A stretch of 64,000 nt of DNA. Source: Neobacillus citreus (GTDB lineage: Bacteria > Bacillota > Bacilli > Bacillales > Cytobacillaceae). This document shows, piece after piece, positions 26,358-33,479 of this stretch (position 1 is its first letter; every line of letters begins with the position of its first letter). The stretch lies in the NCBI RefSeq assembly GCF_018343545.2, contig NZ_JAGYPE020000006.1:62759-126758 (forward strand), given 5' to 3'. The notes beneath the pieces are model-generated. The model saw nothing but the letters and a program-made list of their open reading frames with translations. It made no database searches and had not been told where the DNA came from. Made by a program: the position numbers and the translations under genes.

Positions 26358-27266
26358 CATCCAATATCGATTGGAGTCGAACATTCCTTTGATGTGTTGG
26401 CCGTTTGTGGTGAGTTTTTTTCGGATTTCCATGTTTCGTTGGTGGTCCCATCTCCAGGGTCTTCTTAGTTCGGCGATGATATATAGATTGTAAGTTAGTG
26501 AGTTTTGGACAAAGTGGATGAGGTCCTGGGGGGTGTAGTTGTCATGGAGATTTTCGATTAGCAGAATTTCCTCTTCAATCATATCGATGCCGCTTAAAAT
26601 CCACCGTCGTGCCTGGTCCCTATGCGTTTCGAGTGAATCCGAATCAGCTGAATTAATAAAATATAAAACATCTCTCAAGTAAGAAAGTTGTTTTTTATGG
26701 AGAGAAATCAAATATACATAGAGATTTTTATATCTTTTGTTATCTAAACCATCAAAAGCAAACTCCGCTGCCTGATGAATTTCTGATACTGCCTTCTGAA
26801 AATTCTCCCGGTCACTGTCAGTCAAAAAAATCTTTTCAGAATAAGGAATTCCCACAAGCTGAACAAGACGGTTGAGATACCATTCTGCATAAAAACTATA
26901 GCCACTATAAATCTCAAATTGCTTCCTCAGCCCTTCTCTCCTTCTTTTTTCCTCATTCACATTCGTTGTCACGAAAACGATAAAAATCGAGGTAAAGAAA
27001 AACGTCCGCAAATCCCATAGGGCATCGTACCAGGTATGATATTTTTCCATCATAATACCTATTGGAATGATGACAAGGCTAAAGATCACGGCACATACGA
27101 AGACAATAATCAGGTTCCTCGACCTAAGCAGCACCCTTTTTAAGCCCCGAAAAATTCGCCTGCTCAACAACCATAACATTTGCCCCCAAATATAGAAACC
27201 ATCCCGCAAATTAATCCGATAGGTCGACTTTTTATAGCGCACCCAAATATTCCATTTCCGTTTCAA
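26355..27266 (-). CDS. Unknown protein with two N-terminal membrane spans
   Basis: Family not recognised. 303 residues from TTG 27266 (AAGGGA upstream): a basic N-terminus, two membrane spans (about 48-72 LIIVFVCAVIFSLVIIPIGIMM and about 88-103 FFFTSIFIVFVTT), then a long cytoplasmic helical domain (about 105-303) rich in aromatic and charged residues. No catalytic motif. Its TGA stop lies in a shortened repeat. Possibly a membrane sensor or scaffold, but nothing in the sequence decides this. Confidence 0.65.
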   Translation of the reverse strand: MKRKWNIWVRYKKSTYRINLRDGFYIWGQMLWLLSRRIFRGLKRVLLRSRNLIIVFVCAVIFSLVIIPIGIMMEKYHTWYDALWDLRTFFFTSIFIVFVTTNVNEEKRRREGLRKQFEIYSGYSFYAEWYLNRLVQLVGIPYSEKIFLTDSDRENFQKAVSEIHQAAEFAFDGLDNKRYKNLYVYLISLHKKQLSYLRDVLYFINSADSDSLETHRDQARRWILSGIDMIEEEILLIENLHDNYTPQDLIHFVQNSLTYNLYIIAELRRPWRWDHQRNMEIRKKLTTNGQHIKGMFDSNRYWM

Positions 27267-27338
27267 ATGGACAAATCCCTTCTATACGGATTTCTGTACC
27301 ACTTAAATTTATATTAAGGAAATAGCGGGAATATGTCT

Positions 27339-27418
27339 TGATGCATGGGGACGGTCCTTATGCATCATCCTACTAAAGTCAAATAAAAGTGAGGCATTAG
27401 AACCGTCCCCATGCCTCA
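27339..27418. repeat. Two inverted 29-bp elements
   Basis: 27339-27367 (+, core variant GGGACGGTCCT) and 27390-27418 (-). The latter provides the stop codon of the next minus-strand gene. Confidence 0.85.
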
Positions 27419-28150
27419 CTTTGCGAAACGCTGTGAAAGTCTTCCTAGTATGGTGATTCCAATTATGAATGGGGCTGTCCAATAATGTATGATGCTAACG
27501 AGGTTAAAGCCCCAGATTCCCCATTGGTATAGTGTGTAAAGTGAATGAACGACATACCATGCTAGCAATACTGTTGAAGCTAGGCACAGTGCAGGCAGTC
27601 TGTATAGAAGGAGCTTCTGTTTTTCTACAAAGTTTCCTTTTGTCATTTTCCTTTTCTTAATCCAATCCATCCCATTCTCTATTACCCATACAATCGACCA
27701 GCTTAATAGCGGCGCTTTAATGATGTATCCGTACGCCACCTGTGTAGCTGGGTCCGTTAATATATTACTGCCAAGCGCTAAATTTAATAATACAGCTAAA
27801 CCGAGTGCCACAAAAAACAGAATGCCCATTCCTGTAAGAATTACTGACACATATTTGATCGGCCAGAGGTCCTTCGATAAGAGCGTGTATATAACAAACA
27901 GTGTATATAGTAAGCCGAATATCCATTCTGCATGAAATAGTGCGGCCCCCAAGGCGGTCATAACTACCCATATTCCGATTGTGGTTTCAGGATCACTTAC
28001 CTTGCCTCTTCGGGACCGCTTCCTGCGAGATCCTTTAGGGATAAAACTTTTAAGGCTGGGGATCCTAGTCCTAGTTTTCCTCTTGGACCCCTTAGTACCG
28101 CTGCCGGTATACGCACCGCCGTCATATCCATCGTACCATTCATCATCCAT
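27416..28150 (-). CDS. Polytopic membrane protein with basic N-terminal segment, unknown
   Basis: About 244 residues. ATG 28150 is chosen because GGAGG lies 7-8 nt upstream; the open frame runs to 28228. An acidic start (MDDEWYDGYDGG) is followed by a strongly basic stretch (KRKTRTRIPSLKSFIPKG, RRKRSRRGK) and five to six membrane spans (about 60-240). The basic segment could bind nucleic acid or lipid head groups. No family recognised. The TGA stop is the terminal triplet of a 29-bp element. Confidence 0.65.
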   Translation of the reverse strand: MDDEWYDGYDGGAYTGSGTKGSKRKTRTRIPSLKSFIPKGSRRKRSRRGKVSDPETTIGIWVVMTALGAALFHAEWIFGLLYTLFVIYTLLSKDLWPIKYVSVILTGMGILFFVALGLAVLLNLALGSNILTDPATQVAYGYIIKAPLLSWSIVWVIENGMDWIKKRKMTKGNFVEKQKLLLYRLPALCLASTVLLAWYVVHSLYTLYQWGIWGFNLVSIIHYWTAPFIIGITILGRLSQRFAK

Positions 28151-28257
28151 GTTGAATTCCTCCAGTGATGTATTGTTCGTGTTGTGTAAGTTGGAAATAG
28201 GGATTATCTTCCAATTAGTCAGGCTCATTCATTTATTAGATCAGTATATCATTTTTT

Positions 28258-28329
28258 GATGCTAAGGGACGGTTCAAATGATCTAAACGTTGGTTAAGGA
28301 AGATGCATGGGGACGGTTCTCGTGCATCT
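28258..28329 (+). repeat. One eroded and one intact 29-bp element
   Basis: 28258-28286 keeps the left arm and core (GGGACGGTTC) but not the right arm; 28301-28329 is nearly intact. Between 28330 and 28490 I see no gene or clear signal. Confidence 0.75.
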
Positions 28330-28493
28330 TTTTCAAAAAGCTTAAATGAAATACACACCAGAGGAATGCCGCTATGATTTAATAGCTAAGCCTAAATTGG
28401 TACCTATAAATAGAAATGGAGACTGTTCTTATAAAACAAATGATCCCCTTCATCTAGGACTGTTCACAATCGGACCGGTTTTTTTCTGAAAGA

Positions 28494-28673
28494 TTATCCG
28501 AATCACCTAAGGGATGGAGTAAGGAGCTGAATCTGGTTAGCTGAAACGGAAAAGAACCCAAGTATGATTTGCGGGATTGGGCACCCAGTCATGAAAAAAT
28601 GGGAAAAGGCGTCACACTTTCAAAAGAGGAGCTACGGGCATTTAGGGATTTATTAAATGGGATGGGATTATGA
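28494..28673 (+). pseudogene. Decayed ydbC/PC4-like gene, copy A
   Basis: The frame reads LSESPKGWSKELNLVS-stop-NGKEPKYDLRDWAPSHEKMGKG... to ...LRDLLNGMGL and a TGA. It matches the C-terminal two thirds of YdbC-family proteins (PC4-like single-stranded nucleic acid binders), where the stop replaces the conserved Trp (TGG to TGA). The N-terminus is missing. A terminator follows. Confidence 0.75.
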
Positions 28674-28683
28674 ACTTGAAAAG

Positions 28684-28719
28684 AAAGGGCTGACTACAAA
28701 AAGGAGTCAGCCCTTTTTT
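28684..28719 (+). terminator. Terminator of ydbC-like copy A
   Basis: AAAGGGCTGACT / AGTCAGCCCTTT, 12-bp stem and a T-run. The same hairpin is present in copy B. Confidence 0.9.
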
Positions 28720-28741
28720 AGGGATTAATAGAGTCTCCAAA

Positions 28742-28770
28742 TGATGCATGAGAACCGTCCCTATGCCTCA
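28742..28770 (-). repeat. 29-bp element
   Basis: Intact copy, 8 bp beyond the TAG stop of the STAND gene. Confidence 0.9.
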
Positions 28771-28778
28771 CCCATGCC

Positions 28779-31700
28779 CTACCGGTTTCTTAATTCCGCA
28801 GCCCAATGCCAGCCTCCTTTTTCGAGCATGTCGTAATTCACTAAGAAGGGGGCGCTGCGTTTTATTTTTCTGAACTGTTGATAATATTTGTTGTAATCTT
28901 TTTTGAACTTTACCGCTTTAAAAAATTCTATTGCCAGTGCTATATACATGATAGTCTCGACATGGTAAGGTCCATAACAAGATTGTAAGAATTGAATTAA
29001 TTCCTCGTATGCTTTTTTGGCTTCGGTGTATTCTCCAAGGTTTTCGTTTGCAATGGCCAGATTTATGAAAGAGTCTATTATATAATCTCTATATTTCTCG
29101 TTATCCTGTGAATCCATTTCTGCTATGATAGCCAGTGTTTTTTTGGCATATAAAGCTGATTGACCAAATTGGTGCATCATATTTTTAATGGTTGCCAATT
29201 GACGATGTACAAGCGGGGTGATATATTCATAGTCTTTTGATGCATTCTTGGAAATTTCCAAAAGTAAAGATAATATCGGTTCAGCTTCTTCAAACTTTTC
29301 ACGATTGGTTAGAGTATTATTTAAAAATAAAAGGGAGAAAATTAAAAAACTTATAACCTCTTCGCTCTGAGTGTAATAGACCATCGTTTGGTCCCCGTCC
29401 ACTTTAATTTCAACAACGGAATGGATTCCTTTTAATAACCATTCCTCTCCCTTTTCAAATTCGCCGTTGTTTGTATAGATCTTCCCGATATGATAATAGC
29501 TATTAATTAGTTTGATATTATCGCCAAACTCATATACATTCAGAGATTTTTTTAAATGCCTTAAAGCTCTTGCCGGCTTATCCTCATGAATTTCCATATA
29601 ATAAATACCCAACCCTTGATGGAGAAGTGCTAACAGCTGCAAGCCATTAATGCTTAATTCCCCTTCAAATTCCTCTAATAACTTTATTCCTTGTTCAAAA
29701 TATTCCCTCGCTTTTCTTACATCGGCAGCGGTATTTTTCTTCCAATGGGCATTACCTAGATCAAAGAGTGTCCTGGCAATTTGATAGGTGCTTTTATCTT
29801 CACTTTCCAGGTGCAGTTTCAGAACCCTTTCATAGATAGGAATGGCCGCATCCAGTTGGCCTGATTTAAAATACAGATCCCCTAAATCGCGTAACTCCAA
29901 AATAGTAGGAGTTCTTTTCGGACCAATGATGTTTTCGTAAATTTGCAAGGCTTGGGTTTTATAATAAATGGCCTCGTCATAATTAATCTCATTTTCTACG
30001 AAAGTATCACTGTATTCACCCAAAAGCTGTGCAGTCCTTAACTGCTTTCGGAGAGGATATTCTTCATATTCATTTTCAAAGTTTGGCCGAACCCTGTCCA
30101 AAACATCTCTAGCTAAGTCGCTTAATCCCAGCATGACCAACACTCTAACCGACAAAACAATTCCATAAAAAGGTAGACTTGCCTCAAAGGTTTTACGATG
30201 AAATTCATCTGCTTCATCAAATTTTTCCCTCGTAGCATTTAAGTATGCCTTCACCATGTAGTAATGAAATAAACCTGTTTCATCTTCTGAGGATTCCGCT
30301 AATTGCAGTTTCTCTCTAAGTCGTTCATGTTCTTGAAGAAAAATATCTAATTTAGAAAATTCACCCCTGAAGGCCAATTCATAATTTATTGCCGTTATTA
30401 ATTCGATTTTTATAAGAATTTGTTCCCTCGTGTTTTCATCCAGTTTATTCAACAATTCATTACCTAAATAGGAAATAGGCTTCATTTCACCAGGGTCAAG
30501 TTTAAGTTCGATGGACCAAAAGATCAGGGATTGTGCTATCGCAACAAGCTCGGAAAGTTTGTTTAAATAGATGCCATGGTAACATATTTCTTTTATTAAA
30601 AAAGAATCCAGATCGGTTACAGGGTTTATCTTGTTCATCCTATCTTCCAGCGTTTGATGAAAATATATGAGCAAGCTTTCGTGAACATCTGTTAGTAATG
30701 CAGGATCCTCTTTTTCTAAACGTAACCTCAATGCTCGCCGCATCAAATCATGCATAGTGTAAAGTCCTTCATTCTGATTATAAGTAATGAATGAATACCT
30801 CAAAATGTCACTTGCCTGTTTCCTAATCCTTCTCTTTTTTAGATATTTATTTAGTAAGAATTGAAAAGTATCTTCTGTCCAAGATCGCGGAACGGATAAA
30901 ATTTCTACGAGCTCTTTGCTTTCTTCACTCAAATAATTTATAAATCGGTCTACCGTCGTTTGAAGGTCCCCTTCAAAATCTTCCACTGCAGGGGTCCTCT
31001 GGTTTCCTATATTGTGGAATGTTTCCGTGGCTAATTCCAGATAAAACGGATGACCTTTCGTCGTTTGAAAAATCATGCTTCTAATTTCAGGCTGCATGAT
31101 ATGATTTTGTTGAAAAAATTTATTACAATCATCTTCACTTAAATTTTCGAGTTCGAATGGAACAACTATGATTTTTCCCATCCCCGCCTCATTAAAAGGA
31201 AACGGTTTTCGGCTAAAGGTAACCCAGTTGACTTGTGGCAGGGAGCTGATTAATTTTATCAGCCAATCTTGGTTTTCTGAGTGTACCTCCAAGGTATCAA
31301 GTATAATAACAGGTGTCCGAAATTCATATTTTTCTAGATACGCTTTTAAATCATCTGCCCACAATAATGGTAGGCTTTCCTCGATTTCCTCGTAGCTCAT
31401 TTCTTTCAGCAAGTCTGATAGATGAAGCTTATCTTTCCTTCTATAAAAGAATTCCGAGACCACCTTCCCTCCCTGAGTCAGAAACTGCAGCCCTTTAGGG
31501 AGAGCATTAACAGGATTAATATCTGGGAGCGCTTGGTTAAATTGCCCCAACCCATAATCCGCAAGGTCAGAAAAAGTTACACCTACCTGTTTGCCTAAAT
31601 TAGAAAGTTGAGATGTCTTATTGCAATAATCTTCATAAGCCAGATTAAATAACGGGAATTTTAGTCCATCACATTGCTTTAGCAAATTTGCAGTTAAACT

Positions 31701-31979
31701 GTTTAAGAACGGAATCATATCCCTCATTTTGAGAATCTCAAAATCGATAAACGACCATATAAATTCTTCCCTTTCCTGAAGAATTTTCAAGAACTGATTT
31801 CTTAATGAGCTCTTTCCAATTCCGCCTACCCCAAAGAAATGCAAGTTCGTGGAGCTGATGTCAGGATTATTCTCATTATTGATTTCTATGAAATCGATAA
31901 ATTCATCGATATAGTTTTTTCTTCCGATAAAAACCTTTTTTTTGCTAAGTTCACTGAGCATACTATACACCACCGCCAT
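28779..31979 (-). CDS. STAND-type P-loop NTPase with TPR repeats
   Basis: About 1066 residues. Near the N-terminus is an IGRKNYIDEF segment, then the Walker A GVGGIGKSS (about residue 60 of the open frame), a Walker B-like TPVIILDTLEVH, and KGHPFYLELAT as in NB-ARC/STAND ATPases. A winged-helix-like region follows (about 370-440), then TPR-type helical repeats over roughly 560-1050 (for example DEAIYYKTQALQIYENIIG and DLGDLYFKSGQLDAAIPIYERVLKLH). No effector domain is fused at either end. STAND proteins act as signal-sensing switches, in regulation or anti-phage defence; which applies is unknown. ATG 31979 or 31961 may be the start. Confidence 0.8.
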   Translation of the reverse strand: MAVVYSMLSELSKKKVFIGRKNYIDEFIDFIEINNENNPDISSTNLHFFGVGGIGKSSLRNQFLKILQEREEFIWSFIDFEILKMRDMIPFLNSLTANLLKQCDGLKFPLFNLAYEDYCNKTSQLSNLGKQVGVTFSDLADYGLGQFNQALPDINPVNALPKGLQFLTQGGKVVSEFFYRRKDKLHLSDLLKEMSYEEIEESLPLLWADDLKAYLEKYEFRTPVIILDTLEVHSENQDWLIKLISSLPQVNWVTFSRKPFPFNEAGMGKIIVVPFELENLSEDDCNKFFQQNHIMQPEIRSMIFQTTKGHPFYLELATETFHNIGNQRTPAVEDFEGDLQTTVDRFINYLSEESKELVEILSVPRSWTEDTFQFLLNKYLKKRRIRKQASDILRYSFITYNQNEGLYTMHDLMRRALRLRLEKEDPALLTDVHESLLIYFHQTLEDRMNKINPVTDLDSFLIKEICYHGIYLNKLSELVAIAQSLIFWSIELKLDPGEMKPISYLGNELLNKLDENTREQILIKIELITAINYELAFRGEFSKLDIFLQEHERLREKLQLAESSEDETGLFHYYMVKAYLNATREKFDEADEFHRKTFEASLPFYGIVLSVRVLVMLGLSDLARDVLDRVRPNFENEYEEYPLRKQLRTAQLLGEYSDTFVENEINYDEAIYYKTQALQIYENIIGPKRTPTILELRDLGDLYFKSGQLDAAIPIYERVLKLHLESEDKSTYQIARTLFDLGNAHWKKNTAADVRKAREYFEQGIKLLEEFEGELSINGLQLLALLHQGLGIYYMEIHEDKPARALRHLKKSLNVYEFGDNIKLINSYYHIGKIYTNNGEFEKGEEWLLKGIHSVVEIKVDGDQTMVYYTQSEEVISFLIFSLLFLNNTLTNREKFEEAEPILSLLLEISKNASKDYEYITPLVHRQLATIKNMMHQFGQSALYAKKTLAIIAEMDSQDNEKYRDYIIDSFINLAIANENLGEYTEAKKAYEELIQFLQSCYGPYHVETIMYIALAIEFFKAVKFKKDYNKYYQQFRKIKRSAPFLVNYDMLEKGGWHWAAELRNR

Positions 31980-32091
31980 TTTCCTTTTTAGTCCTTTACA
32001 ATACAATTAAGTACAACCTACTTATGTAATGGGTCCTTGCCCTATAGGAAAAGGGCCCTAGATAAATTATATCTAAAAATTCCACCTAGAG

Positions 32092-32120
32092 TGAAACATG
32101 GGGACGGTTCTTGGACGGAT
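32092..32120 (+). repeat. 29-bp element, right arm lost
   Basis: TGAAACATG arm and intact core GGGACGGTTCT; the right side runs into unrelated sequence. Confidence 0.7.
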
Positions 32121-32241
32121 ATTGGTTATTTGTCCCGAGTCCTCTTTTAGAAATCAACCGTTTATTGTTGCCCATGAAGATACACATAGTAAACTATTGA
32201 ATTACCCAAGCGCTGGAGCAAGGATCTATATCATCAACTCG

Positions 32242-32368
32242 AACGGAAAAGAACCAAAGTACGATTTGCGGGATTAGACTCCCGACCATGAAAATGGGAA
32301 AAGGCGTCACACTTTCAAAAGAGGAGCTGCGGGCATTAAGGGATTTATTAAATGGGATGGAATTATGA
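32242..32368 (+). pseudogene. Decayed ydbC/PC4-like gene, copy B
   Basis: NGKEPKYDLRD-stop-TPDHE, then a 2-base deletion shifts the frame before MGKGVTLSKEELRALRDLL. The conserved Trp codon is TAG here but intact TGG (in RDWAPSHEK) in copy A, so the two copies decayed independently. The upstream sequence (32101-32241) is open in frame but unlike copy A. Confidence 0.7.
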
Positions 32369-32378
32369 ACTTGGAAAG

Positions 32379-32414
32379 AAAGGGCTGACTACAAAAAGAA
32401 GTCAGCCCTTTTTT
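32379..32414 (+). terminator. Terminator of ydbC-like copy B
   Basis: AAAGGGCTGACT / AGTCAGCCCTTT stem with a T-run, duplicated from copy A. Confidence 0.88.
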
Positions 32415-32436
32415 GGGGGTTAATAGAGTCTCCAAA

Positions 32437-32500
32437 TGATGCATGAGAACCGTCCCCATGCATCAATAATTTGAGGCAAGAGAACCGTCCCTATGCATCA
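32437..32500 (-). repeat. Two direct 29-bp elements
   Basis: 32437-32465 and 32472-32500, same orientation. The second is translated as the tail of the carbonic-anhydrase-like protein, and the first supplies its TGA stop. Confidence 0.92.
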
Positions 32501-32984
32501 CTTTTGCTAGGTTTTTAGTTTCGATAATTAATTCTGTAACTTTTACATTTGAAGGCATTAGAGGATGGTTTCGAATGACATCAGCATTATTTTGGATACT
32601 GTTGGCTGACGATGAGGATTCGTTGCCCTCAAGCCATTCTCTTATGCTGCCCTTTGGGTGTTCAGGCATGCTATTTTTAAATAGGTAATCTAATGTTTTA
32701 ATTTTCTCTTGTAATTCTTTATTATCGTATATTTTCTTAAGTGTTTCTCTAGCATTCTTTCGATTAGCTGTTGGAACGGTAACGAAGATTTCTTCAACAT
32801 TTTCCCGATAGACAGCAAGGATGATGTCCCGCATGAGATCACTGAAGGGTGCAATGGCGGGTCCATAAGATTGCAAGACTAAGATATTATTCGGCTCAAG
32901 ACTGCTCATCTTTTCTATGATAATTTCCGGACTTTGCTCCATACCAATCACAAACAGCACTTTTTTCTTTTCGTTCATATTCAT
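32463..32984 (-). CDS. YbcF-like, carbonic-anhydrase-like protein without cysteines
   Basis: About 173 residues. The position after the dabB-dabA-mpsC genes and the overall pattern (VLFVIGMEQSPEIIIEKM, ILVLQSYGPAIAPFSDLMRDIILAVYRENVEEIFVTVPTANRK) recall B. subtilis YbcF, described as carbonic-anhydrase-like. The protein contains no cysteine, so the beta-carbonic anhydrase zinc site is absent; it is more likely a binding or regulatory relative. ATG 32984 has GGGGTG upstream; the open frame starts at GTG 32993. The last residues (MHRDGSLAS) come from a 29-bp element. Confidence 0.6.
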   Translation of the reverse strand: MNMNEKKKVLFVIGMEQSPEIIIEKMSSLEPNNILVLQSYGPAIAPFSDLMRDIILAVYRENVEEIFVTVPTANRKNARETLKKIYDNKELQEKIKTLDYLFKNSMPEHPKGSIREWLEGNESSSSANSIQNNADVIRNHPLMPSNVKVTELIIETKNLAKVMHRDGSLASNY

Positions 32985-33028
32985 TACGTTCACCCCGTTT
33001 TTGAATTGAATTCAGCCAAAATCCTTTG

Positions 33029-33394
33029 TTACGATGGTTCTTTCTCCAAATTCCCTGATAGTTTAAAAACCATGACCCGTTCGCCGGTTTGGGTGCTGAT
33101 GTCGGTATGGAAACTGATGAGTTCCTGACCTGTTATCGAGAAAATAATTTGCTTTAGCTCCTCTTGACCTGATTCCACCAAGCCATTTCGGGTCGTCTTT
33201 ATAGATAACAATCCCTCTTTATCTCTGCATAAGGCATATTCAGCAGGGGTTAGGATGCCATTCAATACAACAATCACCATATCCCGTAAAATGTCAGTCT
33301 TAACAGAAAGGGAACCCCGTCCAAGATAGCTTTTCTCCCATTGCGTTAATGCTTTACTAATTTCAGCTTCAATAGCGCCTTTTGATTTCTCCAT
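33029..33394 (-). CDS. MpsC-family protein (DUF2294)
   Basis: 121 residues (KGAIEAEISKALTQWEKSYLGRGSLSVKTDILRDMVIVVLNGILTPAEYAL ... LISFHTDISTQTGERVMVFKL). This matches the DUF2294/MpsC family, the third gene of the S. aureus mpsABC bicarbonate/membrane-potential cluster and B. subtilis YbcI. Soluble, role in the transporter unclear. It follows dabA by 85 bp on the same strand. Confidence 0.85.
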   Translation of the reverse strand: MEKSKGAIEAEISKALTQWEKSYLGRGSLSVKTDILRDMVIVVLNGILTPAEYALCRDKEGLLSIKTTRNGLVESGQEELKQIIFSITGQELISFHTDISTQTGERVMVFKLSGNLEKEPS

Positions 33395-33479
33395 ATCGAC
33401 TTTTATCCCTTCTCTACCATAAATAGCTATATTACTTTATAACCAAAGCTGTCTAAAAATATTTTACACCGAAGCAGCG

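Larger units (their letters stand above)
28545..28770 (+). repeat. Long direct repeat, copy A (left flank of STAND gene)
   Basis: About 225 bp, from AACGGAAAAGAACC through the pseudogene end, its terminator and a 29-bp element, recurs at 32242-32464 with a few substitutions and small indels, in the same orientation. Confidence 0.85.
32242..32464 (+). repeat. Long direct repeat, copy B (right flank of STAND gene)
   Basis: Partner of 28545-28770. It includes the same terminator hairpin (32379-32414), the shared AATAGAGTCTCCAAATGATG junction, and a 29-bp element at the same place. Confidence 0.85.

Noticed and set aside
28545..32464. A transposon with direct repeats as target-site duplications
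   Set aside because: The repeats are about 225 bp and contain gene remnants and terminators, too long and complex for a target duplication; no transposase lies between them.
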